Source: Conchocele bisecta (lineage: Eukaryota > Mollusca > Bivalvia > Lucinida > Thyasiridae). Taken from it: DNA of 64,000 nucleotides. The stretch is taken from positions 62,001 to 126,000 of the forward strand of contig JAQRGA010000113.1 of assembly GCA_029237695.1 (NCBI GenBank), in the 5' to 3' direction. The notes beneath the pieces are model-generated. The model worked only from the letters and a program-made list of their open reading frames with translations, was not told the DNA's origin and searched no databases. How positions within the stretch are numbered: the first letter of the stretch is position 1; each line of letters begins with the position of its first letter. Positions 10,491 through 22,850 of this stretch are shown here, in pieces. Both the position numbers and the translations under genes were made by a program.

Positions 10491-11431
10491 ATGTTACTTA
10501 CATGTACAATTCCATTAGCAGCAAATAATACAACGATAAGTTGATAAATGTCACGAGCAAACATCCTACACGTACAAGACTGGAAATGTTAATGCTCAAA
10601 GTGACACGATGCCAGCAATTCGTATTTGTTAGCACAATTGAGGCAAACTTCTAGTATATAATGCCTTATGTGAAAGGGTGAATGCATGTTGTATTGTATT
10701 AACTAATGATGGGTTTAATATACTAAATGCAATTTTACAGGAGGAAAGTGGTCTAGTACCATTTTGCAGCAGTTTTATAGCATTTTGTTTCGATTTCAAC
10801 CTAGTGATGTTAAAATCGCCATGAAAATGGTATGTGTGTGATTTCGATAAAGCCAATTTAAAATCCACATGCCAAATGTAATAACCAATATGTCTATCAA
10901 AATTTGTGAAGATTGAAAGATTAAATCTGGAGATATAAGAGTAATACAAAGTATCCCATTTTATTTTTTGGCCACTCTGTATAATGGGTATTAAGTATAG
11001 ATGCAATATGATTATCTGACTTAACAAGAAAGTCAAAACTGCACCTGAGGGGAAAAACAGGGATATTTGGATTCTGAGTAAGGATGAACCACATCATTAA
11101 TTTATCATACTCCCAACCTGCCCCCACTTGCTGAAGTACACCGATATGTATTATATGACAATTTGGTGGAATACGCGATACGCGGCTATGCTTATAGAAA
11201 TGACATTTCTGTCAGGTACCAGCTGTCCTGCAAGCTCACTCCTGCAGCTTGATAAAGAGATATACCGTTTAGAGGCACGACTGATGGTTCGCTAACTGGA
11301 TAATGAACAGTGCAGACACTGAAAAGACTACGGGTATGTGCATCTTGAACTAGGTCTACGTCGCAGGCAAAGTCCATAAGCCCGAATTATGCCGTCACAG
11401 CCACATAGTTATGTGACGTACAGCTCCTATT
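10491..11431. other. Intergenic; possible mariner-type end
   Basis: No recognisable gene. The 135-codon minus-strand frame at 10629-11036 has no domain that I know. TTGGCCACTCTGTATAATG (about 10968-10986) resembles the terminal repeat of a mariner-like element, but I find no matching second end. Confidence 0.35.
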
Positions 11432-11690
11432 ACATATATGTGGCTTTCACTGGGGAAATGGGGCTTATGGGTTTTGCGACCAGTGTAGATTCAGATCAGC
11501 CTGTGCATCCGCACAAGCTGATCAGGATCTGCACTTTTCAACATTCCATCAATGTAACACAAGTCGTGCATCTAACAAGCAATATAGCTAATTACCAAGC
11601 TACGGGCGTGTGATATTTGATCAGGAGCTACACTGGACACAAATCCCATAAGACCCATTTCTCCAGTCACATCCACGAATAATAAAAGTT
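11432..11690. mobile_element. Fold-back MITE family C copy
   Basis: Left end GAAATGGGGCTTATGGGTTT with GCGACCAGTGTAGAT; right end ACAAATCCCATAAGACCCAT with TTTCTCCAGTCACA in inverted orientation. Other copies and pieces: 33500-33600, 34795-35035, 48895-49090, 49800-49885, 61665-61770, 62815-63075. Confidence 0.75.
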
Positions 11691-11794
11691 GTATAGGGTG
11701 TAAATGAAAACGGTGCATCCTTCACAATATACAGGGCCTTTGGCTTTCTATTACTTCCTAGGTGTGTAAATGGGTTTCAATATGCTTTTATTTA

Positions 11795-11940
11795 ACCCTC
11801 ACAATGCTGAATTAAATTTTGTCATCTGCTGATTATTTTATAGTTTTCATATTTCTCAACAAAAACATGTTTTAACAGCACTTTAGTGCTGTTAAACCAT
11901 GTTTTTTATGAAGAAATAAGACAAAATATGAAACAAGAAC
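11795..11940. mobile_element. MITE family B, short copy
   Basis: Shares CAACAAAAACATGTTTTAAC and the CAGCACTTTAGTGCTG palindrome with family B. Confidence 0.65.
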
Positions 11941-12059
11941 TGGCTTCGTTAAACGAAGCTAACCTCCTCGCTGTCAGCCTTGATAATACAACAATATTAA
12001 TTCCCCAGTGACCTTGACCTTGTGTTGTATGCAAAACAAAGCACCATCCATAGACACAC

Positions 12060-13150
12060 ATTGTGGCCAAATTTAACTAGATGGCAGCGGCCTGCATGTC
12101 GTGCTTGCCGAGGCATTCGATAGTACTAAAACACTTTTAAAGCAAAAAAGTAATTTGACCTTGACATTGGCTAGAGGCTGCATGGGTGGGATGATGATAA
12201 ACACACATGTGAAGTTTCGAGTCTATCGGCGAGGCGGTTGCAGAGATATAGTATACTTACATTTTGACATAGGGCACAGGGGCGGCATGGGCGGGGCGTG
12301 CAATGAAATAGTGATGATGATAAACATCCATGTGAAGTTTGAAGTTAATCGGTGAAGCAGTTGCAGAGACATAATATACGTAAAAACGTTAACCAATCAT
12401 AAAAAATGTCGCGCCTGCCGAGGCATGCTTAAAACATGAAAAGCGTCATGTTTGAGGAAACTTTTTCACAAAAAAAATGGCTAAATGTTCCATATGCTTA
12501 CATGTATCCAGTATCCAACTGGAAATGTGTTCATAGAACACGGATGCCCCACATACCGCTTTGATAATAAACAAGTCCAAAAGGGGATATAACCCATGAC
12601 CCGCTGGGGGGTCGAACCAAACGGACGGACGGACGGAAGAGGGTAACACTAAATGCCCCCTCCACTATCGTGGTGGGGCATAAAAATGGCTAAGTGTTTC
12701 CGCAAAAATGTCAAGGTACACAAGGTCAAGGTCATGGGGGCATGAGTGTGTTCCAAAGTGTTTCCGCAAACAAGTGAAGATAAAAAAGGTCAACGTCATG
12801 TTAATGGCAGTATAAGGGTGTTCCGAATGATCACATGTATCAAGTGTCCAAATATTGAAGCAATCTGTTAAGTAATAATAAAGTTATATCATGATGAAGA
12901 AACTTGTACAAACTTTTTGACGTAAAACAAAGTGTTTCAGGAAAAATGTGAAGGTAAAAAAGGTCCTGGTCATGTTAATGGCGGCATAAGTGTGTTCCAA
13001 ATGCTCATATGTATCAAGTGTCCAAATATTGAAGCAATCCGTCAAGTACTATTGAAGTTATACCATGATGACGAAGGTTGTACAAACTTTTTGACATTTC
13101 GGACGACGACGACCGACGGAAAAAGCGGCGCAACAAAAATATATATTCAA
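12060..13150. repeat. Dispersed GACCTTGACATTGG repeats
   Basis: Begins TTAACTAGATGGCAGCGGCC, a start shared with 15340 and 46678. Two units have GATGATGATAAACA(C/T)(C/A)CATGTGAAGTTT. A GTGTTCATAGAACACGGATG piece follows (12528-12690), then several AAGTGTTTCCGCAAA(A/C) units to about 13100 ending in ACGACGACCGACGG. Confidence 0.65.
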
Positions 13151-13299
13151 CCCTGAAATTGGACAAACCTGATCCAGTAACAGGTCTTCACCTCACTAGA
13201 ATCACTTGCCCCGCCCACTAAAAGTTAAGGTCTTAGCTCTAATATCCTACTACTCTTATAAAGGGTGAAATCAGTTTCACCTCCCACATATTAGAAGTC

Positions 13300-14490
13300 C
13301 AACAAGAGTTGGCAGAAGACAATGAAGCTCGCATGTTGGTAGCCTTCACTCAAACTTGGCACAGTTGTATAAAACACATGAATATAATATAACTTGACCT
13401 TGGGTTAAGGGGTGTGCGGTAGACCTTGACATTGAGGTCAGCGGTGAAAGGTGGGTCGTGGATTTGCTATAGCATGCTATGTGGGTCGTGGATTTGCTAT
13501 AACATGCTATAGCATATTAAGATGAATGCATGTATGAAATATCAATGCGCTCCCTGCAAACAGAAGTAAAAGAAAATTTAACCCAACGTTAAGTTTATGA
13601 ACGCACCAAGTTGGTGATTTTCTACAGCATGATAGCTATTCACATGAGTAATGCATGTATGAATGTGCTAAGTTTGTGACCTTGGGGAAAGGGGTGGGTC
13701 ATTGATTTGCTGTAGCACAATAGAGGATCATCAGATGAATGCATGTATGAAATATCAAAACGTTCCCGCGAAAGAAAGAAGTTACCGTACACAACATTTA
13801 CCCCAACGTAAAGTTTTGTACATGCTAAGTTTGTGACCTTGACCTTGAGGTAAGGGTTGGGTGGTGAGTTGTGTATTTGCTACAGCATGATAGAGGGTCA
13901 TCTGAGGAATGCATGTATGAAATATCAAGGCGTTCCATCAAAGGAAACAGATATTATCAGACATTTACCCCAACGTTAAGTTTATGAATGTACTAAGTTT
14001 GTGACCTTGACCCTGGGGTAAGGGGTTGGCGGTGGGTCATGGATTTGCTATAGCACGATAGAGTATCATCAGATGAATGTATGTATGAAATATCAAGGCA
14101 TTACATGAAAGGAAGCATATGATATAAGACATTTATCCCAACGTTAAGTTTATGAATGTGCTAAGTTTGTGACCTTGACCTTGGGGAAAGGGGTGGGTCA
14201 TGGATTTGCTATAGCACGATAGAGTATCATCAGATGAATGCATGTATGAAATATGAAGGCGTTCCCTATAAATAAACAGAAGTTACACAACATTTACCCC
14301 AACGTTAAGTTTATGAACATGCTAAGTTTGTGACATTGACCTTGGCGTAAGGGTTGGGTGGTGGGTCATGGATTTCCTACATCATGATAGAGGGTCATCT
14401 GAGAAATGCATGTATGAAATAAGAAGGTGTTCCATGAAAGGAAACAGAAGTTATAAGACATTTACCCCAACGTAAAGTTTGTGGACGCCG
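13300..14490. repeat. Tandem array, about 160-220-bp unit, 6-7 copies
   Basis: Units share CCCCAACGTTAAGTTTATGAA, GTGACCTTGACCTTGGGGTA, GGTGGGTCATGGATTTGCTA and GATGAATGCATGTATGAAAT. Start points of the ACGTTAAGTTT block near 13585, 13806, 13974, 14143, 14301 and 14472 give the period. No coding content. Confidence 0.85.
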
Positions 14491-15339
14491 ACGAGACGCC
14501 GACGACGCCGGGGGTATGCCATAAGCTCTTCAGGCAAGCTAAAAACGAAGAAATTATGCAACAAATACATGATGTCCGTAAATCCAAACGATATTATATG
14601 AGCCGCGTCGCGAGAAAAGCTGTCTTATGAGTCTAACGACATCACAAGATATGACGTTGTGAACTTCTAATAGCTGACGTAATTTCCGCTGAGATTTGCA
14701 TGTTGCACTCCGACTTCAAAGTTCAGTTGCTTCTTTTAGAACAATAAGGTACGATACTCGCTCACTGCAAGGCGAGTTGACTCCAAAAGACAAAATGCTA
14801 CCGCAACACTCGCAAAACAAACACAAGGCGGTGTACCAAGCTGATATTGCGGTAACAAATGTCTGCAAAAATGTTAGAGCGGGGTCGGATCTGACCGGCC
14901 GTCGGCACTAACCAGCCCCACATCAGTAAACACGTTTAAACCTAAGTTTATATATTATATTGCGCATGTATCGAAAGTTCATTTCCCCGTGAGTTTTAAA
15001 TTTGCGACAAACAGTGTGGCCAATACGAATTAAATCGATTTCCATAGAACAACATCTGCAAACCAAGACATGCATAACTATGATGTAACACCGTGTTGTA
15101 TATGAATGTAGTACATTGCTGTACATGTATACATAGTACGTAACACATCGTTGTATACATACATATGAATGCAGATTTATGCAGTGTGTCTACATATCTG
15201 CATATTGGAATACCGTTATTGTAAGTTAAAGGTACATGCCCAAGCAGTAGGCACAAAATGTTTATAGGAATTAAATAAGTGTATAATTATGTCACTATTC
15301 CACCAGTTCTAACAATTACGAGTGCCCGCTATACAAATA
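14491..15339. other. Intergenic, partly unique
   Basis: A CpG-richer stretch at 14590-14900 includes GAGCCGCGTCGCGAG and a 71-codon plus-strand frame (14696-14911) without a recognisable domain. From 15020 it is AT-rich with no gene seen. Confidence 0.35.
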
Positions 15340-17860
15340 CTAGATGACCGCGGCCTGCATGTCGCGCCTTGTGGCGAGGCATGGACACTAACAAATGAGA
15401 TATAGTATAACGAAAAACGTTAACCAAAAAAACTTAACCAAAAACTTTAACCGGACACACATACATACGTACGTACGTACGCCAAAAGTGCCGACTATAT
15501 GGCGCTTTCCGCAAGCGGGCGCGACAAAAACTTACCAAAAACTTCATCAAAGTAATTTGACCTTGACATTGGGCACAGGGGCCGCACGGGAGGGGGGTAG
15601 AATGAAAATACAGATGATGATAAACACCCATGTGAAGTTTCAAGGTAATGGGCAAAGCAGTTGCAGAAATATAGTATAACGAAAAACTTTACCAAAAACT
15701 TAACTTTAACCGGACACACGTACGTACGTACGCCAAAGTGCCGACTATATCGCGCTTTCCGCAAGCGGGCGCGACAAAAAGTAATTTGACCTTGACATTG
15801 GGCACAGGGGCCGCACGGGTGGGGGGTAGAATGAAAATATGGATGATGATAAACAGGCATGTGAAGGTTCAAGGTAATGGGCAAAGTAGGTGCTTAGATA
15901 AAGTACGTGAACAAACTTTAACCAAAAACTTTAACCAAAAACTTCGAAGTAATTTGACCTTCACATTGGGCACAGGGACCGCCCGGGTGGGGGTAGAATT
16001 GTAAATATGGATGAAAAAGCTTTAACCAAAAACTTTAACCAAAAACTTCAAAGTAATTTGACCTTGACATTGGGCACAGGGGCCGCACGGGTGGGGGTAG
16101 AATGAAAATATGGATGATGATAAACACCAATGTGAAGTTTCAAGGTAATGGGAAAATCAGTTGGAGAGATATATAACGAACAACTTTAACCAAAAAACTT
16201 TAACCAAAAACTTTAACCAAAAACTTCAAAGTAATTTGACCTTGACATTGGGCACAGGGGCCGCACGGGTGGTGGGGGGGGGGGGGGGGGGGGGTAGAAT
16301 GAAAATATGGATGATGATAAACACCAATGTGAAGTTTCAAGGTAATGGGCAAAGCAGTTGTAGAGATATAGTATAACGAAAAACCTTAACCAAAAAACTT
16401 TAACCAAAAACTTTAACCAAAAACTTCAAAGTAATTTGACCTTGACATTGGGCACAGGGGCCGCACGGGAGGGGGGTAGAATAAAAATATAGATGATGAT
16501 AAACATCCATGTGAAGTTTCAAGGTAATGGGCAAAGCAGTTGCAGAGATATATAGTATAACGAAAATCTTTAACCAAACAACTTAACCAAAAACTTTAAC
16601 CGGACACACGTACGTACGTATGTACGCCAAAGTGCCGACTATATCGCATTTTCCGCAAGCGGGCGCGACAAAAACTTTAAAGTAATTTGACCTTGACATT
16701 GCGCACAGGGGCCGCACGGGTCGGGTGGGGGGGGGGTAGAATGAAAATATGGATGATGATAAACAGGCATGTGAAGGTTCAAGGTAATGGGCAAAGTAGG
16801 TGCATAGATATAGTACATGAAAACACTTTAACCAAAAACTTTAACCAAAAACTTCAAAGTAATTTGACGTTGACATTGGGCACAGGGGCCGCACGGGTGG
16901 GGGGTAGAATGAAAATATGTATGATGATAAACACCCATGTGAAGTTTCAAGGTAATGGTCAAAGCAGTTGCAGAGATATAGTATAAAGAAAAACTTTAAC
17001 CAAACAATTTAACCAAACAACTTAACCAAAAACTTCAAAGTAATTTGACCTTGACATTGGGCACAGGGGCCGCACGGGAGGGGGGTAGAATGAAAATATA
17101 GATGATGATAAACACCCATGTGAAGTTTCAAGGTAATGGGCAAAGCAGTTGCAGATATAGTATAACAAAAAACTTTAACCAAAAAACTTAATCAAAAAAC
17201 TAAAAAACTTAACCAAAAAACTTAACCAAAAAACTAAAAAACTTAACCAAAAAACTTAACCAAAAATTTTAACCAAAAAACTTAACCAAAAACTTTAACC
17301 AAAAAACTTAACCAAAAATTTTAACCAAAAAACTTAACCAAAAACTTTAACCAAAAACTTTAACCAAAAAACTGAACCAAAAAACTGAACCAAAAACTTT
17401 AACCGGACACACGTACGTACGCCAAAATGCCCTTGACATTGGACACAGGGGCCGCACGGGAGGGGGGTAGAATGAAAATATAGATGATGATAAACACCCA
17501 TGTGAAGTTTCAAGGTAATGGGCAAAGCAGTTGCAGAGATATAGTACAACAAAAAACTTTAACCAAAAAACTTAACAAAAAAACTTAACCAGATATAGTA
17601 TAACGAAAAACTTTAACCAAAAACTTCAAAGTAATTTGACCTTGACATTGGGCACAGGAGCCGCACGGGAGGGGGGTAAAATGAAAATATAGATGATGAT
17701 AAACACCCATGTGAAGTTTCATGGTAATGGTAACCAAAAAACTTAACTAAAAATGAACCAAAAACGTTAACAGGACACACGTACGTACGTACGTACGTAC
17801 GTACGCAAAGTGCCGACTATATCGCGCTTTCCGCAAGCGGGCGCAACAATAATCATTTAT
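15340..17860. repeat. Large tandem array, GGGCACAGGGGCCGCACGGG unit, about 11 copies
   Basis: Each unit has AAGTAATTTGACCTTGACAT, a GGGCACAGGGGCCGCACGGG core, GATGATGATAAACACCCATG, GTGAAGTTTCAAGGTAATGG and a spacer of (AACTTTAACCAAAA)n. Five units carry a cassette with ACGTACGTACGT, GCCGACTATATCGCGCTTTC and CGCAAGCGGGCGCGAC. A G-run of about 17 lies near 16275-16293. The open frames are repeat artefacts. Confidence 0.9.
17165..17405. repeat. AAAAAACTTAACC minisatellite
   Basis: About eighteen 13-14-bp units of AAAAAACTTAACC / AAAAACTTTAACC, an expansion of the spacer of the surrounding array. Confidence 0.85.
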
Positions 17861-17879
17861 TAATTATCAATTTGCTGTT

Positions 17880-18330
17880 AGCGACGCGCGGCGGTAACAG
17901 TCTATTTTGATAATGTGCGGGGACGACTTTCACATCACGGCTTGCGGTGCGCATGCGCAGTATACTACGCGCGCCAGTAGGAAATTGTATGAAACGGCGT
18001 CGGCCAAAAAAAAGGCGAAATGTCTGAGGGACAGGCAGTATAGAGAGTGGTTAATATTGGCGACCAGATCACCAAATGGAAAGAGTTACGTGGAGATTTA
18101 GATTTGGACTCGAACAGAGATGTTTCTTCTCAACTTCCGAAACTTCACTGCGCATGTCAAAGATGTGATATGATTGACCGTGTCACGTGACGCGTATTGG
18201 TAAAAATAGCACGAGGTCGGAAAATACCCTTTCTGATCGCAGCATATAAAATGCGATTTAACACCAATTAACACACGTCGTAATTAAAAATAACTCGTTA
18301 GTGGGTAGACAAATGGCTCATATAAGGCAT
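17880..18330. promoter_or_regulatory. Non-repetitive CpG-rich block with NRF-1-like palindrome
   Basis: TGCGCATGCGCA at 17948-17959 is the NRF-1 consensus palindrome. CpGs are dense around it, and a TCACGTGACGCG E-box-like site is near 18183-18194. A 64-codon plus-strand frame (17907-18101, ending TRSPNGKSYVEI) has Lys/Arg-rich text that could be a first exon, but no family is recognised. Could be a CpG promoter; unproven. Confidence 0.3.
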
Positions 18331-18431
18331 GACAGAAAATGAAAAGTAGTAGTACAGTGTAACCTGCTGCGTGGGCATGTACCTTTAAGGCTTGTCACAT
18401 TCAAATGAAGGTGATTTTCTACAATTATTAT

Positions 18432-18571
18432 AGGGTTAACTGTATTGTAATTTTGAAATTTGCGGCGTATATCAGAAAATGATAGGTCGGAAAATCTGTT
18501 TAAATATGTTTTCCGACCTATCATTTTCTGATATACGCCGCAAATTTCAAAATTATAATGCGGTTAACCTA
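18432..18571. repeat. Long hairpin, arms about 62 bp
   Basis: Left arm 18432-18494 and right arm 18509-18571 pair nearly perfectly (GATAGGTCGGAAAA / TTTTCCGACCTATC, GCGGCGTATATCAG / CTGATATACGCCGC) around a 14-base loop. Outer ends are GGGTTAACTG / CGGTTAACCT. A solo fold-back element is likely. Confidence 0.8.
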
Positions 18572-18844
18572 TTTCTAATGCACTCCTTTACTGTTTTGCA
18601 AACTTTATCCAGTCTCGTTGGAAAATCGTACCGGATTGCAAGCTGGTTGAGCAGGTCATACCGGACGGATCACACAAATAATATTTTCTACGAAGAAAAG
18701 TTCCAACACAATTACAAGATATTAGTGATTTTTGCATGAATGTATATAGTTTATGTTGCTGATTTCATTATTTTTCAATAATAAAAGCAATAAATTCGTC
18801 GTTAGAATTATAATTGCCTTATTTACTACTTTGCGCATTTAATG

Positions 18845-18855
18845 TCACTCCAGTG
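18845..18855. repeat. Target-site duplication, left (TCACTCCAGTG)
   Basis: Identical 11 bp at 20074-20084 beyond the other end of the MULE-like element. Confidence 0.85.
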
Positions 18856-20073
18856 GGAAGCAGGTCAAAACGCCCCCAAGTCAAATCGCCCCAAGTCAAA
18901 ACGCCCCCATTTTGGTCAAAACGCCCCCATCTTTGGTCAAAACACCCCCATAATTTTATTTTTTTTGTAAATAGGATTTTATTTTGTCATTATTATTTGT
19001 ATTTGTACAGTAATTCAGTGGACATGTATGAGCCACTTGACTTGATAAACAAGTCCGTTTTTTGGACTTTGGTGAATGAAAACAAAACATAATTGGTTCA
19101 TCATGTACTTTTAATTTCATTATAACTTTTTTTGTTTCAAATATATATATAATGTAATACATACTAATACATTATAAAAGTAATGCAGGACGGTGGTGGA
19201 ATGAAAGGCACACCCCGAGAGGCTGATGTTGGGGAAGACTGTCTGTGCCGCCTTCCACAGGGCCTTCTCGTAGTCAATGACCATTCCTTCCACTGCATTC
19301 ACCCACAGAAACGCCTTGATGGACTGAAATTAATCTTAATCGGCGATTATCATGTACATGTAATTGTACATGTATAGTGGAAATATTCCATATACCTTCA
19401 TTAATCTTAACTAGTAAGAGTGGTAAAGCAAACCAAACTCGTGGTGCTTATATGCCTTCATTGCTTACGCTTGTACTTTACTAGTAATGCATGTCAGATC
19501 GTTATATATATATTGTTGGGTGTAATGTAGGTTTATCAATTACGTGATTAACGGGATAAAAGTGGTTAAATAAGTGTGAACACAGGTGCCTATCAACGGG
19601 ATAATAACACAGAACACGCACAAACACACACACGCCAATACATAATTACATCATTTAATCTCATCCTTTAATCATGCTAATAGAAATACAATCACAAAAT
19701 CAACTGATGTATTATGCAATAAGTAACATTGAACACTCAAAATACGCTCAAAAATACACATACACAAAGAAAACACAAATTTACACATGAAGAAATAATT
19801 CAGAAATTATACAATAATATCGTCGCCATAATTCTTCCCGTACATACATTCTTCGTACACAACGCGTACCTGAAATGAAAATAGTATAGTATAGTAAATC
19901 ACAAATAAAAAACACCAGAATAAGTTAATTATTTGACAATAAACATTTGAAGATGGGGGCGTTTTGACCAAAATGGGGGGTGTTTTAACCAAAATGGGGG
20001 TGTTTTGACTAATTGATGGTGGTGTTTTGACCAATTCGGGGGCGATTTGACTTGGGGGCGTTTTGACTGTAAA
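18856..20073. mobile_element. Mutator-like (MULE) element with subterminal CAAAACGCCCCC repeats
   Basis: The ends share GTCAAAACGCCCCCAAGTCA in inverted orientation (about 18864-18895 and 20038-20067). Each is followed inward by 3-5 further GGTCAAAACGCCCCCAT-type motifs. The flanks carry an identical TCACTCCAGTG (18845-18855, 20074-20084), an 11-bp target duplication close to the 9-11 bp typical of MULEs. A transposase remnant lies inside on the minus strand. At 1218 bp it is far too short for an autonomous element. Confidence 0.85.
19186..19330 (-). pseudogene. MULE transposase fragment
   Basis: The minus-strand frame reads VIDYEKALWKAAQTVFPN followed by SLSGCAFHSTT. This is the D-x-E-x-A ... 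FPN ... GC-x-FH segment of MULE-type DDE transposases around the second catalytic Asp and the C/H motif. Sequence after it is non-coding and upstream coding is lost. A nearby minus-strand frame ending at about 19804 (ECMYGKNYGDDIIV then stop) may be another decayed exon. Confidence 0.7.
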
Positions 20074-20084
20074 TCACTCCAGTG
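20074..20084. repeat. Target-site duplication, right (TCACTCCAGTG)
   Basis: Pairs with 18845-18855. Confidence 0.85.
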
Positions 20085-20317
20085 CAACAATATTTCAATG
20101 ACGGCCACCTGTCAAACTTCCCTGATGTTGACCCATATTGTGATAACTCTCTAATCATTCATGATATACTACCATTTGAGATGCAAGATTATACACGATA
20201 CATACTTTCTATTTGTGTGAACGATATATTACTGCCAAAACATGAAACGTGATCAACGGCGAGATATTTGTATTTTATTTTCGCCGTACGCTTCGGACCA
20301 TGCAACTTTCGGACCAG

Positions 20318-20623
20318 GGGCCTATTTCATCAACATTGCAAAGTATACTTTACTAGCAAAGTATACTTTGAGGGAGCAATCATTTATTTTTCCTGATATG
20401 CATTATTTCGTATAGAACTAACAAATGCATATATGTCATGATTAAAAGTATGCAGAATTATTATACTGAATTTATTACATTATCACAGCCATTAAATGGC
20501 TGTGATAATGTAATAAATTCAGTATAATAAAAATTAATAAATTTAAAAAAAAAATGAAAATTTCTCCCTCAAAGTATACTTTGCTACTAAAGTATACTTT
20601 GCAATGTTGATGAAATAGGCTAC
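20318..20623. mobile_element. MITE family E copy 1 (AAAGTATACTTTG ends)
   Basis: Inverted ends CCTATTTCATCAACATTGCA / TGCAATGTTGATGAAATAGG with doubled AAGTATACTTTG motifs inside. The centre is the palindrome TTATCACAGCC...GGCTGTGATAA next to TACTGAATTTATTACATTA. Seven copies are in the window. Confidence 0.9.
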
Positions 20624-22155
20624 TGGATATACACTGTTCGCCGTCACCAGGACGTTTCGGACCGAGACGTTTCATATGCAAGCGAGCTGTGTCTTTCACA
20701 ATAATACCAGAATACCACTTGGGACATTTTATGTGAGTTACCCCATGTTTTGGTCAGTCATTATGTGGCAGAGTAAATTGACCGACCTCAAACTTAATAT
20801 TGGCGTAGGAATACATATTGAAATAATTTGCGACCGTTCATCAACAATGATATACCTGTAATGTATGATCATCAGCCAATCAGATTGCGTGATATTTATA
20901 GAGTGCATTAGAACAACTATTAAAACGATCAGTAAACCACGACGTCAAAAAGAAGGTATCAGCATACCGAATCCGCCGTACCCGCGCACGTTTATACCTG
21001 CTGGTACATGAACTTGCCGGTTTGTCTTTGTCGCTTTTCATCTTCATGTATTACTGAAGGACTCCAGCTCCTCCGTCTATACATTCATTATTCAATACCA
21101 ACATGCTTCTAGTTTGTCAACTTGCAAACTGTTGTAAATGTTGGCGTATACTGATATTACTCTATGTGTACAGGTAGATACGTAGTTACTGTAACGTCGT
21201 TTGACGTCACATTTGCTCAAACGACCTGAATAGTGGTGTGGTATAAAATGTAATATCCTAATGAATATTGCAGATATGATCAAATAAAAAGCATTCAATT
21301 CATAAGACAAATACCATTGTCATAGTAACAAAATGTCAATTTGACCAAACATTTCCCGAAGACATGTTTTCTCACGATGCGGCTCATATAAGAAACCTTC
21401 ATCCACCAATCGGGTAAGCTGTTCTACTACGTCATAGCGGTTATTTTTTAGAGCGCCACCTCGCGCCAGTAGGTCCAGTAACATGAGAGATAAGCGATGA
21501 CTAATTCATTGCATGGCTCTATATAGGTGTAAGATAAGGTGCGATATGAGAAATCTCAATATCACGAAAAATACAAACGAACCGGAAATCGGTTATTTGG
21601 GTCGCCGTTGTTGTTTTTAGCGCGTTTTGAAGAAAATAAGTGATAGTTTGTAGTGACCTTTAATGTAAATCCATGAATGTAAATTTCCAGACGATCCTAA
21701 ATTTGCAATTACAAACATTTTTAGTCCTACGAAGTTTAGTGATTCGGGCCCCAGGATTAATTTCAAACCCACTGTGTTCATAAATGGAATATGTAATAAA
21801 TAACACAACTAAACATTTGCATGGACGTTTTTATCTTTATAAAAAATGTTATATAATAAAGCATATATCACAAAATAACCGACATAATTACATGAAAAAG
21901 AAACGAGCTGTGCTTTACCCAATGCCATCACTATGGTCCTGGCTGTAGTAGTATTACCTCCCTTGCCATACCGCTGGATTGATTTTGAAAATATGTCTGA
22001 TTTTCCGTTCAATTTTTTTCTTCAAATTCCGAGCCATTCACATGAGCTCTGAATATTGTGCGATTATTTATGGAAAATATTGCATTATTTTCAAAAATAA
22101 TATGGATGTTTTCATGATGAATACATGGAAGACGTAAATATATACAATATACAAA
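20624..22155. other. Intergenic, mostly unique, no gene recognised
   Basis: Scattered short frames only. A fragment of the ACGATCCTAAATTTGCA family lies at about 21690-21740 (compare 23870 and 52410). Confidence 0.4.
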
Positions 22156-22159
22156 ATCA

Positions 22160-22382
22160 GAATGGAATATTTACATGAAAATAAATATATATTCAGCCCT
22201 GAAATTAGAATAACCTGTCAGACCTGGTGCCAGGTCCATACCTCACCAAAGTCACTTGACCCCTTCCCCTAAAAGTAATAGGATTACGAATAATCGCAAT
22301 ACTCACATAAGGGGTATAACCAGATTCAACCCTCATAATTATACAAGAATGCCAACGACGTACGCGAGGGCCAAACCAGGTA
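22160..22382 (+). mobile_element. SINE family S, 5'-truncated
   Basis: Carries the body TTCAGCCCTGAAATTAGAAT, CTGGTGCCAGGTCCATACC, AAAAGTAATAGGATTACGAA and GAGGGCCAAACCAGGT of family S. The tRNA-like head is missing. Confidence 0.75.
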
Positions 22383-22530
22383 CAGTTGTGAACTTCAGAC
22401 TAAAGTGTTGTTAGCATGTGTTTGCCAACACCATAGCCATGTCAGACTGCGTAGATGCTGATCACATGATACGCTAGTTATGATCCTGATAAGCCCATTT
22501 TTGTCGTGGCAGAAAACAACACAAGTTGTA

Positions 22531-22594
22531 CAGTGGAACCTCACTAAATCGAACACCCTGGAACCAGGGTGTTCGGTTTCGCGAGGTTGCACTG
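22531..22594. mobile_element. 64-bp solo palindrome with TA flanks (pogo-like ends)
   Basis: CAGTGGAACCTCAC...GCGAGGTTGCACTG with ACACCCTGG/CCAGGGTGT at the centre. TA lies immediately outside both ends. The ends resemble the larger elements at 40183 and 59941. Confidence 0.6.
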
Positions 22595-22674
22595 TAATAA
22601 TCAAATACGGACACTACAAGACATTATTGTGTGTTTTGCGATCACGGACATAATTATATTATTACAGATACATT

Positions 22675-22850
22675 AACCCTGACAATGCTGAACTAAAGTT
22701 TGTCATCTGCTGATTATTTTATTTTCCATATAAATGGAAAATAAAATAGACATAGTTTGGCAGCACTTTAGAATAATTTCCGATGGAAATGATTCTCAAG
22801 TGCTACCAAACCATGTTTTTAATGAGAAAAGGAAAAAAACAAAAACTAAT
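22675..22850. mobile_element. MITE family B copy
   Basis: GGCAGCACTTTAGAATAATT paired with AAATGATTCTCAAGTGCTAC, plus AAACCATGTTTTTAATGAGA. Confidence 0.7.

Noticed and set aside
10968..10986. Complete mariner element
   Set aside because: A single TTGGCCACTCTGTATAATG end was seen; no partner end or transposase was found within 2 kb.
10629..11036. 135-codon minus-strand frame as a gene
   Set aside because: Isolated, no domain recognised, overlaps a second frame of similar quality; AT-rich composition makes open frames of this size unsurprising.
15395..17552. Many 60-130-codon frames on both strands
   Set aside because: All are translations of the satellite monomer and differ only by frame; no codon bias or domain.
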